From Adiantum capillus-veneris (taxonomy: Eukaryota; Streptophyta; Polypodiopsida; Polypodiales; Pteridaceae), in NCBI GenBank assembly GCA_014529385.2, contig CM043969.1:14755446-14819445 (forward strand): a stretch of 64,000 nt of DNA. The letters run 5' to 3'. A program made the position numbers and the translations under genes. Below, one piece after another: positions 1 through 12,500 of the stretch (the first letter of the stretch is position 1; each line of letters starts with the position of its first letter). The notes below the pieces were generated by a model. The model searched no databases. It saw only the letters and a list, made by a program, of their open reading frames with translations, and had not been told where the DNA came from.

Positions 1-30
1 AAAGGGAAGTGACATGCCCTGAGAAGATGA

Positions 31-1458
31 TCAGTCGACAAAGGGGAGTAAGCCCAAAGCTTTGCAGAAAGCTTCAAACTTCTCACGAGACAATGCCTTT
101 GTGAAAAGATCTACAAGGTTGTCCTGTGTTGGCACATAAGCCAAGTTGATCTCTCCTGCTGAGAGCCTCTCCCTGACATAGTGGTAATGCACCTCAATGT
201 GCTTTTTGCGAGCATGAAAAACTAGGTTCCTCGCAACTACCAATGCGCTCAGGCTGTTAGTGTAGATAGTGTTGGTAGTGCTGTGAAGGCAGCCCTGTAC
301 TCAGCCTCACAACTCAAAGTGGCCACAGTAGGTTGCTTCTTGTTCAACCATGATATACATGATTTGCCAAGCATGAAACAAAAACCACTTGTGGACATTC
401 GCGTGTCAAAACAACCAGCCCAATTTGAGTCCAAAAAAGCATGAAAGTCTGGCGGAAATGATCCCCCCTTGGGATAAACCAAGCCAAGATGTAAAGTGCC
501 ACTCAAGTAGCAAAAAATCCTCTTGATAGCCTGCCAATGCTTAGACCCTGGGCTATGCATAAATCTGCTAACCCGTGAGACTACAAACTTAATATCCGGC
601 CTTGTGTTGCATAAATAAATGAGGCATCCAACAGTAGTTTGGTAAAGAGTGACATCTGCAGGATCACCAGCATCATGAAGACTCAATTTCAAACCTGTTT
701 CCATGGGAGTGGCAATAGGTTTGCAATCCTCAAGTCCAAACTTACATAGCAATGTTTCTATGTAACTTTTCTGACAAAAGGCAATACCACCATCACACTG
801 CTTAAATTGTATACCCATGTAACGATGCAACATCCCCAAATCTTTCATCTTGAAAGTAGCATTCAAATCAACCTTAAATTCAACAATATGTCTCTCATTT
901 GGTCTACTGATCAGCAAATCATCTACATAAAGAACCATAATGATAAGTACATCACCCTCACACTGTACATACAATGTGCTTTCTGTTGGACTAAGACTCG
1001 TTTGACCAAATGAGTGTCAGCCTTCTCATACCAAGCACGAGGTTCTTCAACGCATACAAAGCTTTGTTACATTTGCACACCTTATCCCCTTGTCCTTTCT
1101 TGACAAAACCGCGAGGCTGCGTTACATAAACTTCCTCAAATCTATCACCATTCAAGAAAGCAGTAACAATGTTTGATTGATGTACATCCCAACCAAAATG
1201 AGCTACCAATGCACATAGAAAACGCACAGTAGTCATACGACAAGTGGGAGCAAAAGTCTCTTCATAATCTATGCCTTTTTGTTGTGCATAACTCTTTGCA
1301 AGAAGTTGAGCCTTATAGCGATCAATCTCACTATTGGGCTTGCATTTCAACTTGTAAATCCACTTTGTACCAATGACCTTTTTGACAGGAGGAAAATCAC
1401 ATAAAGTCCATGTGTCATTTTCTATAAGTGCATCATATTCTGATTGCATGGCAGCCAT
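31..1458 (-). pseudogene. pol: copia A reverse transcriptase and RNase H remnant
   Basis: Reading leftwards, the N-terminal RT segment (1458-991) has the copia hallmarks [21 protein letters not shown] and TAFLNG. The next open segment (974-249) holds the catalytic YVDD box near its start, then the MKDLG and TRPDIKFVVSRVSRFM region. The RNase H part continues through DSNWAGCFDTRMSTSGF and the end piece 243-31 with HIEVHYHYVRERL. Frameshifts near 980 and 245 break the frame. The YVDD motif is intact, but the protein cannot be made in one piece. It would have copied the element RNA into DNA in virus-like particles. Confidence 0.88.
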
Positions 1459-2094
1459 CCAATTTTTTGAATTTTGTGCTTCATCAAAAGACAGGGTTCC
1501 TCAACATCATGTAAGCTAGACACAACAAAAGCATAACAATCTAATGCATAAGATGCATGGCAAGAGACTGAACGAGTGTGACTAGACAAAGGTGCATTCA
1601 ATTTATTGTCATGCAAAGTATGCACCAGCCATTTAGCTATACCTCTAGCCTGCTCATTTTTAGCCCTTTCCTCATCAAGTACATCATGTAGATCTGCATC
1701 AGTAATAGGCGGATCTCTAACATTTCCAGAAAACCCCCATAGGCTGTACATTTTCCTCATTGAAATTTACATGCGAACTGTGTATCACTGAAAAGAGGCA
1801 ACAAAGTGTCATAAATGTCCTCTGAGCTGACATTACTGTCTCTAGTACATGACATCAAGGGCTGAACAAAATCTTCCACAAACACATCCCGTGAGACCAA
1901 GATACGCTTGTTTGGGGATGATACAACTAATCTCTGCTTTCAGCACTATAACAACCAAAAATACATTTGACAACCTTATCATCCAATTTTTTGCACTATG
2001 TTTGTGGCACCAAAGCATATGCAAAACAGCCAAAAACACGCATGTGTTCAATAGAAGGCTTTCTATCATGCCATGCGTGATATGGAGTAATAGA

Positions 2095-2756
2095 CTACAA
2101 GGCTTTTGTAGGACACCTGTTTAGTACATAAGTGGTAGACATGATGGCCTCAAGCCAAAAAGAATGTGGAAAAGCTTGACTTTTGACCATACAGTGTGCC
2201 TTTTCTGTAAGTGACACGTTTTTCCTCTCAACAAAACCATTTTGTTGAGGCGTGTAAGGCAATGTACATTGGTATTTTATCCCACGACGAGCCAAAAATG
2301 CATTAAATTCATGAGACATATACTCCCCCCCTCGATCAGAACGGAGGGTGCCCATAGTACATTTTGAGACATTTTCAGTTATAACCATAAATTGTTTGAA
2401 GCACATTACAACTTCGGACTTTGCTTTAAGCGAAAATACCCATGCATGCCTGGAGTAATCATCAATGAAAGTCACGAAGTAAAATTAATTTCTGAAGGAT
2501 AAAGTTTGCATGGACCCACAAACATCACTATGCACAAGCTGCAACCTGCATGTGGTCTAACTGAATTATCCTTTGGAAATTTAGAACGCAGCATTTTACC
2601 CAAAATACAACCTTCACAAACATGTTTGACAGGTGCTTCAAGAGTCGGCAAAGAAGCAACGATATCAAATTTCTGTAAACGCAGCAAACTCGCAAAATTC
2701 AGATGACCAAAACGTGCATGCCAAAGTTTTGCATCTGGAATAGCCTTAGAATCCAC
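2095..2756 (-). pseudogene. pol: copia A integrase remnant
   Basis: The segment 2756-2472 holds the zinc-binding GAG-pre-integrase part: LWHARFGHLN supplies the histidines and CEGCILGK the cysteines. The segment 2475-2095 holds the catalytic core: the first aspartate region TFIDDYSRHAWVF, the second in LRSDRGGEY, and the glutamate in PQQNGFVERKN, so the D-D-E set is visible. The two pieces are in different frames, and the downstream part (2069-1500) is also broken. Such an enzyme inserts the cDNA into the chromosome. Confidence 0.87.
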
Positions 2757-2774
2757 AATTGCATTTGCAAAATT

Positions 2775-3245
2775 CTACCCACACTTGTCATACAAAGTGA
2801 TCTTATACAACCCACGACTTAATATGCCAGATGCAACAATTTCATCACCAAAACTGAAATCATGGACTATACATCTATCATCCACAAACTTGGCTACAAG
2901 CCCAAGAGTGGCAAGTGCAGATACAAACAAAAGATTCTTCTTGATCCCATGTACATAAAGTGCATCAACAAGTGTGAAAGAACTGCCATTTGCAGCAATA
3001 AGCACAATCTTTCCAACTCTCTGAACTAGATAAGAGGCATTGTTGGCACAAGTGACTGAATTCCCATGAGGGACAGACTCGAGAGAGGTGAACAATTCAT
3101 GATGTGAGGTAATGTGCTTTGTAGCACCACCTGTTGAAATACCACACATGTGAATCTGCAGCAACTCATATGCATGCATCATGGACAGCAGGATTGTAAG
3201 TGCACTCTGCACTAAAAGCCCACTATGCATCAACATCAGCATCAT
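2775..3245 (-). pseudogene. pol: copia A aspartic protease remnant, active site lost
   Basis: Between the Gag zinc knuckle and the integrase zinc region lies a copia protease-like stretch. The family active site D-S-G-A followed by T-K-H-I-T is here T-G-G-A-T-K-H-I-T, so the catalytic aspartate is replaced by threonine. Downstream, DALYVHGIKKNLLFVSAL matches the conserved copia pattern of L-x-V-P-x-I-x-K-N-L-x-S. The domain is therefore recognisable but should be inactive. Confidence 0.75.
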
Positions 3246-3275
3246 AGTCTCCTTTCACTGAAGACTCAACAATGG

Positions 3276-4238
3276 CTACAGTTGTAGTGGAACCAGCATT
3301 GCAGTGGAACCACCCTCTTTCTTCTTAGACTCTTTGGCCTTCAACTTAGGACACTGCTTGATCAAGTGATCATTAGCTTTACAATAATGGCAAGGCATCT
3401 TCTTTTTGCCCTTATCACCAGAATTTCCATATAAATTGCTGCCAGTCGAAGCATTAGGAACATGTGATTTTCCACTCGTAGAAGAACCATAAGAAGTGGC
3501 TGCATTGTTGTTACCACCCTTTCTTTGAGCAGCAATAAAAGCCTGTTCAATTGCACGCTGTCTAGTCTTGTTTTTTTTTGAAAGTGAATCTTGCAACAGC
3601 AATGTGCACAATGCATCAAACTTGACAACTTCAGGATTTCCTTGGGTCATGAGTCTCCAAGTGCTAGCAAAAGTCTAGTAAGAGTCTGGCAAGGCATCAA
3701 GAACAATCTACACAAGGGAACTGTCTAAAATGACTTCACCTACAAAAATAAATTGCTCATTGATATCCTTGACACCAGCAAGGAAAGTGTCCACATCATT
3801 TTCCTCATGCATAATCTTCGACTACAGCTCTTTACGCAGCAATGCAATTTTTGCCTCATTGCGGATTGTATAAGGACCAACGAGAATATCCCAATCCTGT
3901 TTTGCACATTTCACTGAATGAATGTGAGGAGTAATGGTGTGCTTCATTGATAACACAATCAACGCATGAGCCTACCCATCCTTTACATCTCAACGAGCTT
4001 GTTCTATTGTAGGAAAAACAACTCTAACAGTAGCAATCCTTGCAGCAAGACCTACAACATCCTCAAGATCGCCTACATCCTCAGAACCAGGACGTACATC
4101 AATGCCCTCCACAATATTCTAGACGCCCTTTGACACAAGAACATGTTGCATCATGTAAGCTCACATAGGATAATTGTCCCCATCCAATCTTTCCTCAGCA
4201 GCAAACCTCTTGAACACATCTGTGTTGTTGTTAGCCAT
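3276..4238 (-). pseudogene. gag: copia A gag remnant with CCHC knuckle
   Basis: The start codon on the minus strand is at 4238. The first residues (MANNNTDVFKRFAAEERLDG) are typical of plant copia Gag. The C-terminal segment 3650-3276 contains the zinc knuckle C-H-Y-C-x4-H-x4-C (CHYCKANDHLIKQC), then a lysine-rich stretch leading to the protease. Several stops lie between 4150 and 3660. Gag would form the particle and bind the RNA. Confidence 0.8.
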
Positions 4239-4563
4239 GGTAAATGTTGCACCTGATGTGGAAACTACCCAAAAAGAGGAGAAACCAAGCGAGATCAACA
4301 CGTGCTATATAGCACAGACCGTAGAAGACTATAAGGGACCTGTTATGCAGAAAATGGCATTGACAAAAATTCTACACAAAATGATGAAATAGCATGTGCA
4401 GTCCTGCCTGTAGTGGAAATGGAGGCCGAAATGAGCCCGAATCAAAAATCTGAGCCCAAAATTTTTGACGACTTGCTGACGCTCGCCAAAGCTCGTTGAT
4501 ATCTGAGAAAACAATCAGGGGTGTTCTGGCGACGCTGGCGACTAAGCTCGGGAGGACGTGACC

Positions 4564-4805
4564 TGCTCTGACACCAATTGTTAGAATTAGGGTTGCAAGA
4601 AAACACACAGAGCTTGGAGAAGATGAAGGAAGATCAAGGCACACAATAGAGGGTGTATTACTTAGTGTGCAATGGAAAGATTGATAGCCGTAGAGTGATG
4701 GACGTATATACAATCCACGGGGGAAAAAACCTCCTAAAGAGGAAAAAAATGCCCCGGCGGTCCTAGTGTGTTCACACACATCACTACCACATGTATATGG
4801 TAACA
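4564..4805 (-). repeat. copia A 5' LTR (4579-4805) and primer binding site
   Basis: Read on the minus strand, the LTR starts TGTTACCATATACATG and ends CTAACA (227 bp, TG...CA). It is followed by ATTGGTGTCAGAGC at 4577-4564. That is the initiator tRNA-Met primer site of plant copia elements with one change (TGGTATCAGAGC expected). A TATA-like TGTATATAC lies near 4712. The LTR is short, as in many plant copia elements. Confidence 0.8.
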
Positions 4806-5560
4806 TACCTGTATAATGAATTTGAAGAAGAGCACTTGAAACATTTGAAGCAGGTATTTGATATGCTACATCAACATAAATTCTATGCTAGGGAAATCAA
4901 GTGTGATTTTTTGAAAGAAGAATTCACTATTTAGGGCATGTAATCTTTGCTATTGGACTACATATAGATCATTTCAAATTGGATGCCATCCGAACTTGTC
5001 CTTGTCCAAAAAATTGGAAGAGCTCTAAATTTTATTGGGATTTGGAGGTTTTTATTGAAGGTTTGTTAAAAACTATGCCCAAATTGTTGTTCCTATGACC
5101 GACAATTTGAAAGCCAAGTGCAAAGCATTTCAGTGGGACAAAGCTCAATTGCAAAGTTTTGATGCACTTAAGGTTGCTTTAGCTACTACACCCATCTTAG
5201 CTATTATAGATCCTATGAAACCTTTTTGTACTCGAAACAGATACTAGCAATCAAGCTATTGAGGTAGTTCTTCTCTAAGAACATGGACCAATTGCCTTTG
5301 AAAGCAAGAAAATCAATTTTACATAGCAGAATTATTATGCTTATGAACAAGAACTCTATGCAATAGTGTCCGCTCTGAAATGTGGTGACAATATTTGTAT
5401 GGTTCTCAATTTGACATAATGTTTCACCATGAAAGTATGAAGTAGTTTACACAATAGTCTGACTTGAAGTGTTGAAAGTCAAGTTGGGCTAAGATTCTTT
5501 AGGAGTATGATACAAAGCTCTGATATCATAAGGGCCGATACAATGTGGTAAGTTGATGCT
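4806..5560 (+). pseudogene. pol: chromovirus RT C-terminal part and RNase H remnant
   Basis: The translation immediately after copia A reads as the gypsy RT thumb region (EEEHLKHLKQVFDML, then CDFLKEE, then a stop before GHVI). It is followed by an RNase H-like stretch with PFCTRNRY and a region matching the family pattern of T-D-A-S, Q-N-Y and E-L-Y-A-I-V. Stops occur about every 20-50 codons. The piece is dead. Confidence 0.7.
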
Positions 5561-5569
5561 CTTAGTCGA

Positions 5570-7137
5570 ATGCCCGAGATCAACTCTCTTCTCTTCACAA
5601 AACTTAGAAGTGAGTATTTGGAATCTCTAAAGGGTATATGTGAGCATGTTGATGCATACTCCAAGGTGTGGAGACACTTCAAAAAGAGGGAACCTTCTCA
5701 CTCCAATTTTGGTAGTGTGTCTACTTCCTCCACACCCAATCCTCCTGTTTCAAGTGATGAGCTGCATAGATGGAAGAATTTTTCCATAGACGATGGGTAC
5801 CTACTCGACAAGGGGAGAGTTTGTGCACTGAGAAATGCAAAAGAGGGATGTTAGTGTGCACGATCATCCCCAAGTAGACCAAGAAACATCACTGAACTAT
5901 GGGAGTTCAAAAATGATAGTTTCATTGGCCATGTTTACATACGTATGTTCAAGACTATATCTTGCATTGCCAAAAATTTCAAGTCAAAAACCCAGAGTGC
6001 TTGAAGGTAAGAGGTCCATCGCATCCTCCTTTGGATATTCCTAATGGAAATGTAAGAGTATCTTACTGGATTTCATCATGGGTCTACCAACTACCATATC
6101 CAAAAATGAGTCAATATGTGTGATTATAGACCGATTGACTAAACTTTGTAAGTTTATTCCGATCAATTCCACTATTAAGACTCTAGAGCTCACCAAGCTC
6201 TTCATGGAAGGTTTGTATGGATTATATGGATTGCCCAACAACATTGTGACTGATCATGTTCCCAAGTTTAACAGTCACTTATGGAGGGCTATTTTCAGCG
6301 ATTGGGCACAACTCAATATCTGCAATGCAAATCATCCAGAGAAGGATGGGCAGACTGAATGAGCTAATCAAGTGCTAGAGGATATGCTATGAGCATACAT
6401 TAACAATAAGCAATCCGATTGGGAAGATTATCTCCCTATTTTGGAGTTTAATTATAACCATGTCAAGCATGTTACGACTCGATTTAGTCCTTTCATGCTT
6501 ATGTATGATTTTCAACTTAGATCACCAGTTTTGGTGGGCTTGGCTACGGAGAAAATTTAGCAAGTCAAAGACTTTATTCAAGACAATTTGGACGTGCTGA
6601 AAATTGGTCGTCAAAATGTTTGACAAGCACAAGATCGATACAAGAAATATGCTAATGAGAAATGTTGGCACAAATAACCTTCATGGAAGGAGAAGATGTA
6701 TTCTTACGTGTTTGAGAGCATTCAAAAAGGCTGAAACTAGGCCTACACCTAAGGTATCACATAGGTATTGTGGTCCATTCAAGATACTCAAGCCAGTTGA
6801 TGATATGGTCTACAAACTTTCTTTACCTATGCATTCTCATATTCATCAAAATTTTCATGTAAATCATTTATGTAAATGCTTGCATAGGGACGACAGTGTA
6901 ATTGACCATTAGGTTTTGGTTGATTTTATTGAACCTCTAACCCAACTGCATGAACTTGAGTGCATCCTATACTATCATGATTTACAAACTCGTCATCATG
7001 TGCGTTGCCAAGCATTAGTTAAGCGGAAAGGTCGACCTAATGGAGGTGCCACTTGGGAAAATATTAGTCTTCTTATGAAAAAATATCACACTTTTGTTTT
7101 TGACAACGAAAACACCTCGAAGGGGAGAGTAATATAA
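5570..7137 (+). pseudogene. pol: chromovirus integrase and chromodomain-like remnant
   Basis: 5570-5850 resembles the end of RNase H and the linker (DGYLLDKGRVC). 6078-6362 is a clear integrase core: IDRLTKLCKFIPIN gives the first aspartate, IVTDHVPKF the second (the usual asparagine-glycine is changed), and HPEKDGQTE the glutamate, followed by a stop. 6604-6912 carries the C-terminal SHRYCGPFKIL (GPF module) and HVNHL. 6960-7110 ends with V-K-R-K-G-R-P-N-G-G-A-T-W-E-N, which matches the core of a chromodomain, the module that steers chromovirus integration to marked chromatin. Several stops break it. Confidence 0.82.
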
Positions 7138-7501
7138 GGCCAAGGGTAGCAAGGGCAGAGGCCCTATGGGAACTAAGCATGGGGGCTCGACCCTATGAAG
7201 GGGGGTCGGGGTAGGATGCGTGGAGCATAGAGTTCCCAACTCTCTCTAGGCCTTAGACTTATATAGTGAGCCAACTCTAGATCGGGCAAAACTGCTAAGA
7301 ATACCCAGCATAGAAAATCCACAAAATTGATAATAAATAATAAAATGGGCAAAATATATGGGGCAAACCCTAGATGTGCCTAAAATCCTTACGAGAAGGG
7401 TGAAAGAGTGGCCAACCCACAACCAAGGGCCAAAGTGCACATGAGAAAATCCATATGCAGGAGTGAAAGCATTTAGAAGGTGAACGTAATGAGTCTAACA
7501 C
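7129..7501 (+). repeat. probable chromovirus 3' LTR
   Basis: The region follows the polypurine tract directly, starting TAATATAAGG where TG would be expected, and contains a TATA-like CTTATATAGT near 7257. A possible end TCTAACA is at 7495-7501. The paired 5' LTR is not in the window, so both limits are guesses. Confidence 0.4.
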
Positions 7502-7972
7502 ACAACATAGTGAATCCTTCTTTTTTTGGCAATTTAATGCTTTGCATCAGCTAGTTTTATGGGGTTGCATCCACACACCCACACCCACATGTTGCAAGGG
7601 TTGAACCAATAGTAAATATTTTTTAACATTCATGGTTTCTTCATGGGATATAGAGTAGGACATATTAAGAGTAGACTAGCGAGAAAAATGATATATGGAT
7701 TGAGGGAGGACTCAATACCTCAAGGTTGACAATCCCTTTGTAGTGGAAAAAAGGGACAATGTTGTGAAAGACAAAGGAAAATGTATAAATGTGCCAAAAA
7801 AGTCCACTGACCATAGAAATCAAAGGATATGTGGAAGGTCTAGCGGTGGTCCAAGGATAGGCATATTTGCAAACCAAAGACCAAAGACATATACCTCTGT
7901 CTTATGGTCTTGCTTGATTGGTTATGTCCCCTAAACAAGCTCTAGGGAAAGCAATGGAAGGAGGCTAGGTGA
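7502..7972. other. no gene seen
   Basis: This is AT-rich spacer between the probable LTR and a LINE remnant. The short open frames here show no motif I recognise. Part of it may be earlier LINE sequence too decayed to read. Confidence 0.4.
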
Positions 7973-8640
7973 GTGGTGGTAACAAATAATCTTTGGAAGA
8001 TACAATGGCATTTCATGATGAAGATCTTTCTTTGGAAAGTACTATGGGGGGGCTTGTCGATAGGAGTGAAGATCGTTGCTAGAGGGAATGGATGTCATAG
8101 ATGTTTGGGCTGCAAAATGGCTAGTGAGCACCTCGCTCACCTGTTCAAGGAGTGCCAAGCTATAAGTGGGTTGACAGGGAAGACATGCAAATGGGTACAG
8201 AAGACCTAGAAGATAGGGTTCTTCAAGAATGACCTGATCTTTGGAGGGATGGGGATGAAAAGCCAAGTGTTAGTGATTTTCATGCAAATTGTTAGATTTT
8301 GCTACTTCAAGCAAGTACAGAAGGTTAGGAATTGTCGTGTCTTTGAGAATTGTCTCTCTTGTGTCAGTTTCTTGGAGATCGTGCAAGAAAGAAGGGAATT
8401 GATTGTACCAATTGGTAAAAGAAAGGACCTAGATGAACGATATTGGGCCATCAACGTTGTTCTTATAGGTTAGAGCTAACCTGAGTCTAGCTTTGTTTTT
8501 TGGTTGTGCTTTGAACCATGTGATGTCTCATGTATCTCTATGGTCTTGTGGATGCCCTAGCCTAGATTGTGAGCATACTAGTCTTGTAAATCTTTTATAT
8601 CTTTGATATAGCACCACTCACTTTTGTGAGTTTTGAAAAT
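7973..8640 (+). pseudogene. LINE ORF2 C-terminal remnant (zf-RVT)
   Basis: The translation at 7973-8209 reads K-I-F-L-W-K-V-L-W-G-G-L-S-I-G, then CHRCLGCKMASEHLAHLFKEC. This is the pattern of the zinc-binding domain at the C-terminus of plant L1-type reverse transcriptases. 8249-8473 continues in another frame with KVRNCRVFEN, the usual next block. The 3' end runs into an AT-rich stretch with AAAATAAAATAAA at about 8637, which may be the tail. The piece is 5'-truncated and broken. Confidence 0.6.
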
Positions 8641-8903
8641 AAAATAAACATGAAAGGATATGTCTTGGCTAATGTAGATCTCATGAAATGGGTCAAGATC
8701 TGATGATACCTCCATTGTGGTGTATCATTGGGCCGACAAGGATACTTTTGTCCAAAATGAAGAACCTTGTCTAATACCATGATCATAAATGCTTTCATAC
8801 AGGAAAATTACTAATGTGCAGTGCTAAAAAGAACTAGGCTTAGCAGAATCGAGTTTTACCACGTGGCGAGCGAATCTTTTTGAGAGAGGTAAAAATTGAG
8901 TGA

Positions 8904-9994
<1,091 letters not shown>

Positions 9995-10026
9995 TGTAGC
10001 CATCTATGCCGGCATGGATGGCTACA
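9995..10026. repeat. near-perfect palindrome
   Basis: TGTAGCCATCTATGCC (9995-10010) is followed at once by GGCATGGATGGCTACA (10011-10026). The arms match at 15 of 16 positions with no loop. It is related in sequence to the hairpin at 10282-10345. Confidence 0.85.
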
Positions 10027-10058
10027 ACTAGTGGTAAAGGCGATGAAAATATTGGTCC

Positions 10059-10061
<3 letters not shown>

Positions 10062-10138
<77 letters not shown>

Positions 10139-10154
10139 ACACACACACACACAC
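10062..10154 (+). repeat. (TC)n-(AC)n compound microsatellite
   Basis: About 36 TC units (10062-10134) are followed by about nine AC units (10137-10154). This is simple-sequence DNA between two related hairpins. Confidence 0.97.
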
Positions 10155-10281
10155 CTACCAGTGTTTGGAACAATCTTCAAAAATGTAGGAGGAAACACTC
10201 CAGGTGCTCATTCAACTCCTTAAGAGCACAAGTTGCTTGGATGGTTTGAGCAGGTTATCTTAAGTGCACTTCTTCCCCTCC

Positions 10282-10345
10282 CCCGTGGCAACTACCTATA
10301 GCCATCCACACCAACGTGGATGGCTATAGGCAGTTGTCACATGGG
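10282..10345. repeat. long imperfect hairpin
   Basis: Arms of about 28-30 bases (10282-10309 and 10316-10345) are separated by a 6-base loop. The inner arm CTATAGCCATCCAC pairs perfectly with GTGGATGGCTATAG, and the outer arms hold only about three mismatches. It may be the tip of a foldback or MITE-like element, but no target duplication is clear. Confidence 0.8.
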
Positions 10346-10979
10346 ATAAGGAGGATCAATTAACTATATTTCTAATGCTAAGATTGTGATATAATGCAAA
10401 ATCAATAGAAATACCCTAACCATCCAACCTTCTCATTGCCTACAAGGCAGAGTTAGCATCTAAAATTAGCTGGATCTGAGATTGCAGCAAAACTAGGAAA
10501 AGAATGAGAGTGCACAAGATGGTAGTTGCCTTGAACTTGAAGGAGTCACCAACTAGTGTGAGAGTAGACATTGGTTTTGAAGGGTGTGCGTTCTCTTGAA
10601 GTACCTTATCAACTTGAAGCTTGATCAATCACACAATCCTTGCAGTGGCATTTTGCGCAATATGAAACAGCTGGAGGAAGGGCTACCTTGCCCCTAGGAT
10701 TTAGCAACACTCTTGATCAATCTTCAACATTGTTACTCCATTGTGTGGATCATTGCACCCTCTTCCTCCTTTTTGCAAGCACCGACTAGCCTAACCCTCC
10801 CCGCATACTATTTTAGGGGGTACTTGTTGGTGAAGGAAAGCTTCATTTTTTACCACAAATATATGAAGGTAGAAAGGTGTCCCTTAGGTGCTACCTATTT
10901 AAAAGGGATTTTCAAAATTGCCTTTCACTTCAAAGAAACTTCTAGAAAACCTTGCATTGATGAGTTCGGGGGGGGGGGG
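10346..10979. other. no gene seen, ends in poly-G
   Basis: This is spacer with no recognised coding motif. It ends in a G run (10968-10979) that received the insertion of copia element B. Confidence 0.4.
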
Positions 10980-11201
10980 TGTGAGTGCGGAGAGTGAGAA
11001 GGAGAGAGAGGGAGACAGAGAGCAGGACACAGGATGTGGGGTGGAGCTCCCAAATCTCACTGTGTGAGCACCATGTGAGAATGTGAGTGAGAGCTCCTTA
11101 TTCTTTGTATATATAAAGAATAAGGAGATAAATGTGGGCAGCCGGACATTGGCCGACGGGCACGGGAAAAGCACGGTGAGGCACACCGCCTTTACCTAAC
11201 A
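10980..11201 (-). repeat. copia B 3' LTR
   Basis: On the plus strand it starts TGTGAGTGCGGAGAG and ends CTTTACCTAACA. It is 222 bp, TG...CA. Next to it the minus strand reads AGTGGGAGAA, a plausible polypurine tract (11202-11212). It lacks about 19 bp present near the start of its partner. A TATA-like ATATATAAAG sits near 11110. Confidence 0.88.
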
Positions 11202-11285
11202 TTCTCCCACTAAAGGCTGTGTGCCGATAGTGGCGAGAAGACTAGCCTACAACTAGTATATACAAGAGGTGAGAGAAGACGACTC

Positions 11286-12500
11286 TCAACCTATGCCCAC
11301 TGGCTCACTCTGTAACCGCTCTAGTGTAGATGCAACATGCATACCACTACGGCTAGAGCTACGATGACACTCCTGATGCAGGTATTGAGTGACAATCTGC
11401 ATGGCTCCACAATGCACAATGCCAGTGTCAGTCATCGCATGACTGACAACTCCCACTACAAATGCACCAACCGCATAAGCAAGATCAGGTCTCGAGACCA
11501 AAAGGTCAGACATGAGAGACCCGAAAACTGACGAAACATGCACTATGTGTGCCAACCTATCCCTATCAGCAACCTCAGTGCCATATGCATCCTCATCAGG
11601 AACCACCTGACTATGGATCACCATGTCAGCATCATCTGGCAAAGGCATGTCTGTTGAGAATGACTGCAAAATCGAAAAATCAGCACCACTGCAATCACAC
11701 ACAGTTGTCTGAAGGACATTGTCGCCCTCAAACGTACCAGACGTATCATAGAACAATGCATCGGTCTCTTGCTCAACTAATGTCACCTCAAGTGATGACT
11801 GACAAAGCTGTGCATTCCCACAGATACCACTGTCTGTGTGAATATCACCACAAGACAAATGCACAACCTGCTCTCCATGACAAAAGAGACACGCCTCGTC
11901 TCTCGCTCCAAACATGGCTGCAAATACACAGAGACTACACCACCTCGTGTGTCAAAAATATGCAAAGGGTTTACCAGTCCACTCCTAGCACCTCTGGCTA
12001 TCACCAGTGATCCCCTACGCATCTGAAATGACCGCTCTCCAAGAAGTACACAATGTCCACTACTCTGCAATAACTGACGCACTGAAATGAGACTCTGACT
12101 GAGTCCTGGTACATAACGTACATCTCGTAGCGTAAGCAATGCACCGCTAGGCAAGGACATGCATACATCTCCAGCACCCTCTATGTCATATGTTGAACCA
12201 TCAACAAACTGCACACAACCAAGTCTCCCACTAGAGAAAGAGCAAAACAAATCACGACGTGGCGTCACGTGAAAAACTGCATGCTCGTCTAGTAGAAAAC
12301 ACATAGACAATGTGCTATCCCAAGACACAAAATAGTCTGAAGGCAAGCTAGACTCAAAAGTGACATGCCCGTCACATGCATACTCTCTAGCATCTGTCCG
12401 CATAGTAGCACCATGCATCTGCCTATTCCGTTGCCTCATACGCGTGAAGCAACGACGCCTAATATGCCCATCATGGCCGCAGTGCCAACATGTCAGTCGC
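11286..12500 (-). pseudogene. copia B gag knuckle-protease-RT tail fusion remnant
   Basis: From right to left, about 12490-12450 encodes a zinc knuckle C-W-H-C-G-H-D-G-H-x4-C. Segment 12439-11783 then carries a copia protease-like domain: FHVTPRRDLF follows the active-site position, and DVRYVPGLSQSLISVRQL matches the conserved second half. The active site reads D-E-H-A instead of D-S-G-A, so catalysis is unlikely. The overlapping segment 11915-11286 ends with SRPDLAYAVG and a leucine-rich stretch like the RT end (TRPDIAYAVG). Integrase and the RT core are missing between them. Confidence 0.7.

Larger units (their letters stand above)
1..4805 (-). mobile_element. Ty1/copia retrotransposon A, 3' end cut by window edge
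   Basis: This is a minus-strand copia element with the order LTR (right), primer binding site, gag, protease, integrase, RT and RNase H (left); this integrase-before-RT order defines Ty1/copia. The window begins just past the pol stop, so the polypurine tract and 3' LTR are missing. The reading frame is broken into many pieces by stops and frameshifts. The right LTR abuts sequence coding for a Ty3/gypsy RT, so A inserted into an older chromovirus. The target duplication cannot be tested because the left end is outside the window. Confidence 0.9.
4806..7501 (+). mobile_element. Decayed Ty3/gypsy chromovirus, 5' part displaced by copia A
   Basis: Plus-strand RT-end, RNase H, integrase and chromodomain-like remnants run in Ty3/gypsy order from the edge of copia A to a purine-rich tract AAGGGGAGAG (7119-7128), which is the likely polypurine tract. 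The sequence after it is probably the 3' LTR. The frame contains many stops and shifts. The missing gag, protease and RT start would lie left of the window, beyond copia A. Confidence 0.75.
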
